A stretch of DNA of 64,000 nt, taken from positions 1-64,000 of the forward strand of contig JAJFGN010000030.1 in NCBI GenBank assembly GCA_021776115.1, in the 5' to 3' direction. The DNA is from Kiloniellaceae bacterium. GTDB taxonomy: Bacteria; Pseudomonadota; Alphaproteobacteria; Kiloniellales; J153. The position numbers and the translations under genes are program-made. Positions 24,544-31,911 of this stretch are shown one piece after another. The notes beneath the pieces are model-generated. The model worked only from the letters and a program-made list of their open reading frames with translations. It was not told where the DNA came from and did not search any database. How positions within the stretch are numbered: position 1 is the first letter of the stretch; each line of letters starts with the position of its first letter.

Positions 24544-25269
24544 TCACGCCATGTATTGGCCGCCGTTCGCGGCCAGGGTCGAGCCGGTGATGAAACCCGC
24601 TTCGTCGCTGGCCAGAAAGGTCACGCAGCGCGCGATTTCTTCGGGTTCGCCCAGACGGCCGACCGGAATCTGCGGCAGGATCTTGGTCTTGAGCACTTCT
24701 TCCGGCACCGCCTTGACCATCTCGGTCGCGATATAGCCGGGCGCGATCGCGTTGACCGTGATGCCCTTGAACGCGTTCTCCTGCGCCACCGCCTTGGTGA
24801 AACCGATCAGGCCGGCCTTGGCGGCGGAATAGTTGCTTTGGCCCATCTGGCCTTTTTGACCGTTGATGGAGGAGATCGAAATGATCCGGCCGAAGCCGCG
24901 CCCCCGCATGCCTTCGATCACGTTGCGGGTCATGTTGAAGACCGAATCCAGGTTGGTCGAGACGACCGCGCGCCAAGCCTCCGGCTGCATACGGTGGAGC
25001 ATGGCGTCGCGCGTGATCCCGGCGTTGTTGACCAGGACCTCGACCGGCCCAAGATCGGATTCGACCTGCGCGATCCCCGCCTTGCAGGCCTCGAAGTCGC
25101 CGACATCCCACTTGAAAACGGCGATGCCGGTTTCCTCCTTGAAGGCCTTGGCGGCTTCGTCGTTGCCGCCATAGGTCGCGGCCACGGTGTAGCCCGCATC
25201 TTTCAGGCCGATGGAAATCGCGGCGCCGATCCCTCGGGTGCCGCCGGTCACGATCGCTACACGCGCCAT
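24544..25269 (-). CDS. phaB: Acetoacetyl-CoA reductase
   Basis: The 241-residue short-chain dehydrogenase has the cofactor motif VTGGTRGIG. It also has NNAGITRD and the catalytic Ser-Tyr-Lys set in ISSINGQ with SNYSAAKAG. It reduces acetoacetyl-CoA to (R)-3-hydroxybutyryl-CoA with NADPH, the second step of polyhydroxybutyrate synthesis. It follows phaA on the same strand. A FixK/FNR-like box about 93 bases upstream suggests its own oxygen-related control. Confidence 0.93.
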   Translation of the reverse strand: MARVAIVTGGTRGIGAAISIGLKDAGYTVAATYGGNDEAAKAFKEETGIAVFKWDVGDFEACKAGIAQVESDLGPVEVLVNNAGITRDAMLHRMQPEAWRAVVSTNLDSVFNMTRNVIEGMRGRGFGRIISISSINGQKGQMGQSNYSAAKAGLIGFTKAVAQENAFKGITVNAIAPGYIATEMVKAVPEEVLKTKILPQIPVGRLGEPEEIARCVTFLASDEAGFITGSTLAANGGQYMA

Positions 25270-25361
25270 TCGATGAGTCCTCCCAATATTTTTTGGCCCG
25301 GCCGCGAGCATGAGACCGGGCATATCTATATGAACAATAAATTCGTGTACGGCCAAGTGCC

Positions 25362-25378
25362 TTGAGACAAATCAAGAG
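25362..25378. promoter_or_regulatory. FixK/FNR-like box upstream of phaB
   Basis: TTGAGACAAATCAAGAG contains TTGAG-N4-ATCAA, one base from the FNR/FixK consensus TTGAT-N4-ATCAA. It lies between the phaA stop and the phaB start. Sixteen of its seventeen bases recur inside the palindrome at 31074-31108. Confidence 0.5.
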
Positions 25379-25475
25379 CCATGGCCGCGCGCATATCGGC
25401 GCAGTGCCCCGTGCCCGAAGCGGAGCCTATCGTCCTAACCCACTGAGGGTAAAGGTATTCCCGGACGGCTTGCCC

Positions 25476-26651
25476 TTAGTCGCGCTCGACGCACATGGCG
25501 ATGCCCATGCCACCGCCGATGCACAAGGTGGCCAAGCCCTTCTTGGCGTCGCGGCGCGCCATCTCGTGCAACAGGGTGTTCAGAATGCGCGCGCCCGAAG
25601 CGCCGATCGGATGCCCCAGCGCAATGGCCCCGCCGTTGACGTTGACCTTGGCCGGGTCCCAACCGAGGTCTTTGTTCACGGCCAGCGCTTGGGCGGCAAA
25701 GGCCTCGTTCGCTTCGATAAGATCGAGATCGTCGACGCTCCAACCCGCTTTCGCCAAGGCCGCGCGGCTGGAGGGAATCGGGCCGGTGCCCATTATCGCC
25801 GGATCGACACCGACCGTGGCCCAAGAAACGATGCGCGCGAGCGGTGTCACCCCACGCTTGGCCGCTTCCTCGGCGCTCATCAACACGACCGCCGCGGCGC
25901 CGTCGTTGATACCGCTGGCATTGCCCGCGGTCACCGTGCCTTCCTTGTCGAAGGCGGCGCGCAGGCCCGACAGGCTTTCAAGCGTCGTGCCATGCTTGGG
26001 ATGTTCATCGGTATCGACGACGGTGTCGCCCTTGCGGCCCTTAATCGTGACCGGCACGATCTCGTCTTTGAAGCTGCCCGCCTTTTGGGCCGCCTCGGCC
26101 TTTTGCTGCGACGCGGCGGCGAAAGCATCCTGCTCTTCGCGGGTCAGTTGCCATTTGCGGGCCACGTTTTCCGCCGTATTGCCCATGTGGTAGCCGTTGA
26201 TCGCGCACCACAGACCGTCCTTGATCATGGAATCGACGAATTTCAAATCGCCCATCTTCGTGCCATCGCGCAAGTGCGCGACGTGCGGAGCCTGGCTCAT
26301 ACTCTCCTGCCCGCCGGCCACGACGATGCCGGCATCGCCGAGCTTGATCGCCTGATAGCCGAGCGCCACGGTGCGTAGGCCGGAACCGCAAAGCTGATTG
26401 ATCTGGTAGGCCGTCTTTTCGACCGGGATACCCGCATCGAGAGCGGCCTGCCGGGCCGGGTTCTGACCCGTGCCCGCCGTTAGGATCTGGCCCAGGATCG
26501 CCTCGTCGACCTCCTGCGGATCGACCTTGGCGCGTTTCATCGCCTCAACCATGGCCGCGGTGCCCAGGTAGGACGCGGGCACCTTGGACAACCCGCCGTT
26601 GAACGCCCCGACCGGGGTCCGCGCGGCGCCTGCAATAACGATTTCGGTCAT
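25476..26651 (-). CDS. phaA: Acetyl-CoA acetyltransferase (beta-ketothiolase)
   Basis: The 391-residue thiolase shows the acyl-enzyme cysteine C88 in [10 protein letters not shown], the GHPIGASG histidine and the C-terminal CIGGGMG cysteine. It condenses two acetyl-CoA to acetoacetyl-CoA, the first step of polyhydroxybutyrate synthesis, and also serves in short-chain acyl-CoA degradation. The start has GGGAG upstream. A promoter with a TGC-rich PhaR-type motif lies just before it. Confidence 0.94.
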   Translation of the reverse strand: MTEIVIAGAARTPVGAFNGGLSKVPASYLGTAAMVEAMKRAKVDPQEVDEAILGQILTAGTGQNPARQAALDAGIPVEKTAYQINQLCGSGLRTVALGYQAIKLGDAGIVVAGGQESMSQAPHVAHLRDGTKMGDLKFVDSMIKDGLWCAINGYHMGNTAENVARKWQLTREEQDAFAAASQQKAEAAQKAGSFKDEIVPVTIKGRKGDTVVDTDEHPKHGTTLESLSGLRAAFDKEGTVTAGNASGINDGAAAVVLMSAEEAAKRGVTPLARIVSWATVGVDPAIMGTGPIPSSRAALAKAGWSVDDLDLIEANEAFAAQALAVNKDLGWDPAKVNVNGGAIALGHPIGASGARILNTLLHEMARRDAKKGLATLCIGGGMGIAMCVERD

Positions 26652-26669
26652 GTTCCGTTTTCTCCCTTT

Positions 26670-26723
26670 TTGCTGCACTGCAACATTTCTCGCTATATAG
26701 GCGCGAACGGCCCTTTGGCGCAA
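26670..26723 (-). promoter_or_regulatory. phaA promoter with candidate PhaR operator
   Basis: On the minus strand TTGCGC (26718-26723) and TATATA (26694-26699) are separated by 18 bases. Just downstream, at about the transcription start, the plus strand reads TTGCTGCACTGCAACA (26670-26685). PhaR proteins are known to bind TGC-rich sites. The motif matches 12 of 16 bases with one in the phaR promoter, all differences being transitions. Confidence 0.55.
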
Positions 26724-26732
26724 GTCCTATGG

Positions 26733-28028
26733 TTAACTTTTTTTAACCTTTTGTCTCGCCCTAGCTTGGGGGCGGGCTTTGGGAGCCGAGCCCTGGGCCA
26801 GAAGCCACTCGGCCAGGGGCGACCATATGCGCGCCTTCGCGCCGCCGCTGACGATCATGCCGATGTGACCGATGGCGGGCTCGAGCTGTGTGGCCCCGGG
26901 AATGGCGGCGCCCAAGGCCGCGGCGGAGGCAGGCGGCACGATGCGGTCGGTTGCCGGCACCACGTTCAGGCACGGCATGTCGAGCGCCCTTGGATCGACG
27001 ACGCGCCCAGCGACGCGCCAACGCCCAGCCGCCGGGGTGTTCTCGCCATACCAGCCCTGCAGGCATTCGCGGGCGACCGGCGCGGTCAGCGGCACCCCGT
27101 CGTTTAGCCAGTCCTCCAGGGCGACGAACAGCGCGGCCTGGCGGCTGGCGGGATCGAGTCGAGAGAACTTGATGAATTTGCGCGCGACCAACAGCGGGTC
27201 GAGGGTGGCGAAAAGCGCCTGGATGGCATCCACCGGCATCTCGCCCAGGGCGTCCAGGGCCGGGGAAAGTGCGGTCGCGCTGGCCACCGCCGCCGTCGCA
27301 TTGTGATCCGGGTCGGCGTGAAAATCCCAAGGCGTCGCGAGCAGGACGAGGCCAGCAAGATCCTCCCGGCGCCGGAGCGCGAGCGCAAGTGCCAGCAAGC
27401 CGCCCATGCAGTACCCGACCACGACGGGGCGCGTCTTCCGCGCCGCGCGCACCGCGTCCAGGGCGCCTTCCAAGCGCCCGGCGATATAGTCGGTCAGGGT
27501 AAAGCCGCGCTCGGCCGGGCCCGGCCGGCCCCAATCGACCAGGTAGGGCCGCATCCCGCGCCCGGCCAACCAACGCAGCAGGCTGGTCTCGGCATCCAGA
27601 TCCAAAATGTAAGCCCGGTTGACCAGCGAAGGCACGACCAACACTGGAACCTCGGTCCCCGAGGTTTCGGCGAGGGCGCCGTAGTCGAGTAAGCGGGTCG
27701 TGCCCTCGGACCAGATCGCGGGCGCGGGCGCCAGGTCGCGCGTATACGGATGGCGGCGGTAAGCCAGGATACCGTCGAGCATCGCCATGGCCCGGAGTCG
27801 TGCCTGGGCGATCAGCGTCTCGGCGAAAGCGTCAGCTTCGCTTGCGGCGAGGGCTTCCTTTAGCTTTGCCGCCTGGGCGCCCAGATCCCCCTTCCAGGCG
27901 AGCGAGCCTTGCCTCAAGAGCGGCAAGGCGCCGAGCGATGTCGTCCAGGTTAGCGTCGCCGCCGTCAGGTGCAGGGGCAGCGGCCGCGGTCCCAGACGTG
28001 TCGGCGCCATTTTTCTTGCTTCGGTCAT
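26733..28028 (-). CDS. phaC: Polyhydroxyalkanoate synthase, class III-like PhaC
   Basis: The 431-residue alpha/beta hydrolase-fold protein has the synthase lipase-like box GYCMGG, with cysteine as nucleophile. A candidate aspartate is in PATDRIVPP and a histidine in AIGHIGMIV. The upstream block VLVVPSLVNRAYILDLDAETSLLRWL and YLVDWGRP resembles class III PhaC, which needs a PhaE partner, rather than the longer class I enzymes usual in this class. It polymerises 3-hydroxyacyl-CoA on granules. The basic tail ends KARPQARARQKVKKS. Its first 197 bases overlap phaE in another frame. Confidence 0.78.
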   Translation of the reverse strand: MTEARKMAPTRLGPRPLPLHLTAATLTWTTSLGALPLLRQGSLAWKGDLGAQAAKLKEALAASEADAFAETLIAQARLRAMAMLDGILAYRRHPYTRDLAPAPAIWSEGTTRLLDYGALAETSGTEVPVLVVPSLVNRAYILDLDAETSLLRWLAGRGMRPYLVDWGRPGPAERGFTLTDYIAGRLEGALDAVRAARKTRPVVVGYCMGGLLALALALRRREDLAGLVLLATPWDFHADPDHNATAAVASATALSPALDALGEMPVDAIQALFATLDPLLVARKFIKFSRLDPASRQAALFVALEDWLNDGVPLTAPVARECLQGWYGENTPAAGRWRVAGRVVDPRALDMPCLNVVPATDRIVPPASAAALGAAIPGATQLEPAIGHIGMIVSGGAKARIWSPLAEWLLAQGSAPKARPQARARQKVKKS

Positions 28029-28284
28029 CGGCCTTTCGCTCCGCCGGGGACGCTTCTTGAGGCGCCCCTTGAGGCGTCGTCGTGTACCCAGCCATCATGG
28101 CTTGCCAAGCCGCCAAGGGCGATGCGCCGCCCGCCGCCGGCCAAGCGGATGGCCCAAACAGGCTTTGAAAGGCGGTCGCGAAATCCGCGTCCGTGGCCAT
28201 CGCCGCGACATGGTCTTGCCACAGGTCCAGATACCTTTCCGCCAGGGCCTCGAGATCGGCCTTGTCCGGCACTTTGTCCGCCAT
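27832..28284 (-). CDS. Small PhaE-like PHA synthase subunit
   Basis: The 150-residue protein opens MADKVPDKADLEALAERYLDLWQDHVAA with an amphipathic helix. It continues through a Pro/Ala-rich linker to a heptad-like C-terminal helix LDDIARRLAALEARLARLE and a basic tail. PhaE subunits of class III synthases are weakly conserved but share this layout, including a C-terminal leucine-rich segment. It lies immediately upstream of phaC and its 3' 197 bases overlap phaC in a different frame. Identity rests on context and pattern, so it is moderately sure. Confidence 0.65.
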   Translation of the reverse strand: MADKVPDKADLEALAERYLDLWQDHVAAMATDADFATAFQSLFGPSAWPAAGGASPLAAWQAMMAGYTTTPQGAPQEASPAERKADDRSKKNGADTSGTAAAAPAPDGGDANLDDIARRLAALEARLARLEGGSGRPGGKAKGSPRRKRS

Positions 28285-28398
28285 CCTAATTCAAATCTCG
28301 GTGATACCCGCGTTGGGCGCGAAGTATAGTCAGGCCCCCCGCGTAAAACCAGGGCCGGAGGACACGGTCTGGCCGGTTTGACCCGGCGGCACTATCCG

Positions 28399-28428
28399 TT
28401 GACAGGGCTTGCCGCATCGCAGCATTAT
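28399..28428 (+). promoter_or_regulatory. phaR promoter with candidate PhaR autoregulatory operator
   Basis: TTGACA at 28399-28404 and CATTAT at 28423-28428 are separated by 18 bases. Between them lies TTGCCGCATCGCAGCA (28409-28424), a TGC-rich motif similar to that at phaA. Binding would block RNA polymerase. The same gap also serves the divergent phaE-phaC unit. Confidence 0.55.
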
Positions 28429-28501
28429 GACCATTGTGCACCAAACGTGAACGGCGCGGGCCAAAGCCCTGAACGGACAGCACTTAGGAAAGGTGCGAAA
28501 C

Positions 28502-29137
28502 GTGGTAGCCAGAAAAACGGGCGGCGAAAACGGCCCGATTACTATTAAGAAATACGCCAACCGGCGGCTGTATAATACTGCGACAAGCAGCTACGTGACC
28601 CTCGATCACCTGTGCCAAATGGTGCAGGAAGGCGTCGATTTCGTGGTCTACGACGCCAAGACCAGCGAGGATATCACCCGTAGCGTGCTGACCCAGATCA
28701 TTGTCGAAGAAGAGGGCAAGGGGCAGAACCTCTTGCCCATAAAATTTCTGCGCCAACTGATCGGCTTTTACGGCAACTCCATGCAATGGATGGTGCCGCA
28801 ATACCTCGACCACGTGATGGAAGGTTTCTCGACCAATCAGGAGCGCATGCGCAAGTCGATGGAGGATGCCTTCGGGGGTATGTTCCCCTTCGGCAATCTG
28901 GAAGAGATGAGCAAACAGAATATGGCGATGCTCGAGAACGCGATGAAAGTGTTCTCGCCGTTTCCCGCGGAAGCCAAACCAAGCGCCGAGCCAAGCGCCG
29001 GGGCAACGGCCGCAAACGGCGCGAAGCCCGCTGCTGAAAGCGATGCAGATTCTTTGGATAGGTTGAAGAAGCAGGTCGATCTGCTGCAGAAGCAACTCGA
29101 CATCATCGCCAAGTCGGATCAGAAGTCCGACAGCTAG
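28502..29137 (+). CDS. phaR: Polyhydroxyalkanoate synthesis regulator
   Basis: The protein of about 211 residues has the PHB accumulation regulatory DNA-binding domain at the N-terminus (ITIKKYANRRLYNTATSSYV). A second PHB_acc domain follows (DFVVYDAKTSEDITRSVLTQIIVEE). The C-terminus is Ala/Pro-rich and ends in a coiled coil (DRLKKQVDLLQKQLDII). PhaR represses phasin and synthesis genes until it is titrated onto nascent granules. GTG 28502 is chosen because AGGAAAGG lies seven to eight bases upstream; GTG 28493 is an alternative. Confidence 0.92.
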   Translation: MVARKTGGENGPITIKKYANRRLYNTATSSYVTLDHLCQMVQEGVDFVVYDAKTSEDITRSVLTQIIVEEEGKGQNLLPIKFLRQLIGFYGNSMQWMVPQYLDHVMEGFSTNQERMRKSMEDAFGGMFPFGNLEEMSKQNMAMLENAMKVFSPFPAEAKPSAEPSAGATAANGAKPAAESDADSLDRLKKQVDLLQKQLDIIAKSDQKSDS

Positions 29138-30876
29138 CCGGCATTGAGTCGCTGCGGTCCTTCCGAGGTTGCTTTTCTGGACCTAAACGGCGTGCCCCGC
29201 CGGCGCCAGACCGGATTAACGTCCGGCCGGCCGAAGAAATAGCCCTGCAGAAACTGGACGCCCTCGCTAAGAAGGAAGTCCGCTTCCTCCTTGGTCTCCA
29301 CGCACTCCGCGATTGTACACAGATTGAAGGTCTCGGTCAGGCTCAGAAGGTTGCGGATAAAGAGTTGATTTTTCCGGTCCCGGGCAAGGTCGCGAACGAA
29401 TGAGCCATCGATCTTGACGATGTCGACAGTCAGGGCTTTCAGGTGCCGGAAGGTCGTGTAGCCGGCCCCGAAGTCGTCGATCGCAACCTGACAACCAAGA
29501 TCGCGCAAGACCGACACAAAGCGTGCGGTGTCCTCGAGATCGTGAAGCGCCGCGGTCTCGGTGATCTCTACGATTAGGCGGCGAGCCAAATCCCGGCGAT
29601 CCTTCAAGCGCGAGACCAAGGCGCGCAGCCAACCGCGGTCCGCCGCCGTCACGCCCGAGATATTGACGGCCAAGGTCACATTGGCTTGACCCTCCAGATC
29701 GTGCAGCGCCAAGTCGAGTGAGCGCCGGTCCAAGGCACGCATCATACCCAAGCGCTCGACCGCAGGAACAAACTCACTGGCGGGAATTAGATCTCCCTCA
29801 GGCGAGGACATGCGAAGCAGGCATTCGTAAAATTGAACCGCGTGGCTTCGGGCATCGACCACCGGCTGATAAGCGAAGACCAAGCGATCTTCCTTAAGCG
29901 CTTGAGTGACCCGCTCGCCAATCTCCATGTCCGCCCGGTGGCGCTGCCGCTGTTCTTCGGAAAGGCGGTAAACCTTCAGACAATCGCGGCCGGCGGCCTT
30001 CGCCTTCAGCAACGCGCCTTCGGCCTTTGCCATGACGTCGGAACTGGTTCGCGCCTGGCTTGGGAAATGGACCAACCCGATTGACGCGGTCACTTGAATT
30101 TTTTCGCCCCCCACCTGAACCGGACTATGGCGAATGCTCTGCAATATGCGCTCCCCGATCATGGGGGGAGCCTGCTCGTCGCGTGCATGCAACAAGACAC
30201 CGAAGCGATCGCTGCCCAGCCGCCCGATAAGATCGGTCGAACGCAAACAACGATCGAGCCTGTGCGCGACCTCGACCAGGACGGCGTCGCCAACTTCATG
30301 GCCATAGGCTGAATTGATCCGGTCCAACTGGTCCAGGCCGACCACGACAAACGCCCCGGCATGATCGAAACGAACGCTATAAGAAAGGGCGTGATCCAGC
30401 GCCTCGCGCAGGCGAAGCTTGTTGTAGTGGCCAGTGAGTTCGTCATAGGTCGCGAGGTATTCCAACTGCGCCTGTTGCTGCCGGCGCTGATCGACCAGCC
30501 GCAAGGTGCCGGACAGGCGCACCGGTGTGCCGGTCGGCGACATTTCAACCGCGCCGCGATCGTGAACCCACTGAAATTCCCCGGTGCTTGAGCGCACCCG
30601 GTACTCGCAATCGTACCCCCCCGCGCCGGTGAAGTGTTCGGACAACGCCTGCATGCGCTGGGGCAAATCCTCCGGATTGACCCGGCCGTTAAAGTGATCG
30701 CCGGTCACTGGGTCCCGGACGCCATCCGCACCGAACACCGGCTCGCTCGATCCGACCCACTCGATCCTGTCGGTCGCGAGATCCCAGGTATAGACAAGAT
30801 CGCCCGATGCCTGAATTGCCGCCTGCAGGCGTTCCAACCGCGCTAGTCCGTCTGGATTTCGTGCAGGAACATGCAC
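29134..30876 (-). CDS. PAS-GGDEF-EAL cyclic-di-GMP protein
   Basis: The 580-residue protein has a PAS domain (about 15-130, QASGDLVYTWDLATDRIEWVG), a GGDEF domain (about 145-300) and an EAL domain (about 315-560). The GGDEF signature is degenerate (GSDRF), so cyclase activity is unlikely and the domain may bind GTP or be regulatory. The EAL motif reads ECL, but the catalytic glutamate, the NISG asparagine, EITET, DDFGAGYT and the KIDGSFV lysine are all present. Phosphodiesterase activity is therefore likely. No membrane segment is seen. It starts at GTG 30876, and its 3' end overlaps phaR by four bases. Confidence 0.9.
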   Translation of the reverse strand: MHVPARNPDGLARLERLQAAIQASGDLVYTWDLATDRIEWVGSSEPVFGADGVRDPVTGDHFNGRVNPEDLPQRMQALSEHFTGAGGYDCEYRVRSSTGEFQWVHDRGAVEMSPTGTPVRLSGTLRLVDQRRQQQAQLEYLATYDELTGHYNKLRLREALDHALSYSVRFDHAGAFVVVGLDQLDRINSAYGHEVGDAVLVEVAHRLDRCLRSTDLIGRLGSDRFGVLLHARDEQAPPMIGERILQSIRHSPVQVGGEKIQVTASIGLVHFPSQARTSSDVMAKAEGALLKAKAAGRDCLKVYRLSEEQRQRHRADMEIGERVTQALKEDRLVFAYQPVVDARSHAVQFYECLLRMSSPEGDLIPASEFVPAVERLGMMRALDRRSLDLALHDLEGQANVTLAVNISGVTAADRGWLRALVSRLKDRRDLARRLIVEITETAALHDLEDTARFVSVLRDLGCQVAIDDFGAGYTTFRHLKALTVDIVKIDGSFVRDLARDRKNQLFIRNLLSLTETFNLCTIAECVETKEEADFLLSEGVQFLQGYFFGRPDVNPVWRRRGTPFRSRKATSEGPQRLNAG

Positions 30877-31261
30877 TGGGCGAGCACTCCTACTTGGACA
30901 TTTCGAGCCGGCAAGACCGCCCCGAAACGACCCCGTCTTGGGATCGATCTAACCTACCGCACACACTAGCGACGCGTTGTATTTGGGTGACGCGCTGTGT
31001 TTGCTTGGCTCAATCATAGGTATCCGCGTTTTAAGAAACAATGAATATGGAAATAATACAACAAGTTAAGGTTGCATACTCTTGATTTGACACAAATCAA
31101 GAGTATGCGTGACACAATAAATAACATGTTGTTTCTAGTTATTGTTAATAGTTAATTTGAATTAAGTACGATATTTTCCAAACTTTATCTTGTAAATTTA
31201 ATCCAACTTCAATAAAATTTGACGCATATTCGATCTACTATCATCCGGTACCAGCGAACGA
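30877..31261. other. AT-rich gene-free region with a 35-bp palindrome
   Basis: No gene is seen. From about 31015 to 31215 the sequence is strongly AT-rich compared with its surroundings. It contains the palindrome at 31074-31108. It lies between the divergent cyclic-di-GMP gene and the hypothetical gene at 31262, and probably holds both promoters. Confidence 0.6.
31074..31108. promoter_or_regulatory. Perfect 16-bp inverted repeat containing a FixK/FNR-like box
   Basis: GCATACTCTTGATTTG (31074-31089), spacer ACA and CAAATCAAGAGTATGC (31093-31108) form a perfect palindrome. Bases 31087-31100 read TTGAC-N4-ATCAA, close to the FNR/FixK consensus. No T-run follows in either direction, so an operator is more likely than a terminator. 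Confidence 0.6.
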
Positions 31262-31759
31262 ATGACCCTGCTTTCACCGCTTGCGCCGTCTTCGGCACCG
31301 CTTCCGTCATCCCCAACCGATAGGGGGGGAGCACCGAACGGCCGGGCCTATGGCCCTGCGCTGCCCGCGGTCGAGCGCGCCCGCGGCCTGCGGGACGCGC
31401 TTCAAGACCACTCACGTCAAGCGCGCGGGCACCGGGACAAGGCCCCGCAAACCGGCGCCCAGGACCAAAAAACCCAAGGCCTCAGGACCCGGGATATCGC
31501 GCTCCGGCGCGAACGAGACGCCGAAACCCGGCGCGCGGAGCCCCGCTTTTCCCCTACGCGGGCCGCCGGGCCACAGCCGGGCGGGTCGGCTTCGGCCCCC
31601 TTTCTGGCCCAGGTTTTCGACCAGGACTTGGGGCAGCATCAGGTCTTCATACCGGAGCATCGCGACGCGGCGGTCCGGGGCAGCGAAGCCTATCGGCAGG
31701 CCGGGGCGGCGCCGCCGGTTTATTCCGAAGAACCGGCCCTATTCCGCTTCGCGATTTAG
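31262..31759 (+). CDS. Hypothetical protein, basic and low-complexity N-terminus
   Basis: The 165-residue protein has a disordered Pro/Arg/Gln-rich N-terminal two-thirds. A more regular C-terminal segment follows: APFLAQVFDQDLGQHQVFIPE, then RDAAVRGSEAYRQAG. I do not recognise a named family, although short alphaproteobacterial proteins with an FLAQ...AYRxAG pattern seem familiar. Codons in the C-terminal part are GC-biased at third positions, as expected for a real gene. The stop codon lies in a 24-bp tandem duplication. An overlapping frame at 31281-31805 is likely a shadow. Confidence 0.5.
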   Translation: MTLLSPLAPSSAPLPSSPTDRGGAPNGRAYGPALPAVERARGLRDALQDHSRQARGHRDKAPQTGAQDQKTQGLRTRDIALRRERDAETRRAEPRFSPTRAAGPQPGGSASAPFLAQVFDQDLGQHQVFIPEHRDAAVRGSEAYRQAGAAPPVYSEEPALFRFAI

Positions 31760-31790
31760 GGTCTGGTCCGCTTCGCGATTTAGGGTCTGG
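31743..31790 (+). repeat. 24-bp perfect tandem duplication including a stop codon
   Basis: The unit beginning TCCGCTTCGCGATTTAGGG and ending TCTGG is at 31743-31766 and again at 31767-31790. The first copy contains the stop TAG of the hypothetical gene. The second copy would extend the same frame by eight codons to an identical stop if the first were read through. Confidence 0.85.
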
Positions 31791-31911
31791 TTAGCGGCCC
31801 CTTAACTCAAACGAAGGCAAATACTGCGCAAATACCCCGGACAGCCGGGCGATTAGGGCATGCGGCCTAAGAGACCGGACCACACCGCTATTCTCAGCGA
31901 GCGAAACAGCG

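Noticed and set aside
26731-26748. GGTTAA...TTAACC near the phaC stop as a CtrA site
   Set aside because: The spacing between TTAA units is six, not seven, and it lies at the 3' end of the coding sequence.
31155-31170. TTAA...TTAA in the AT-rich region as a CtrA site
   Set aside because: The spacing is six bases, and such matches are expected by chance in AT-rich DNA.
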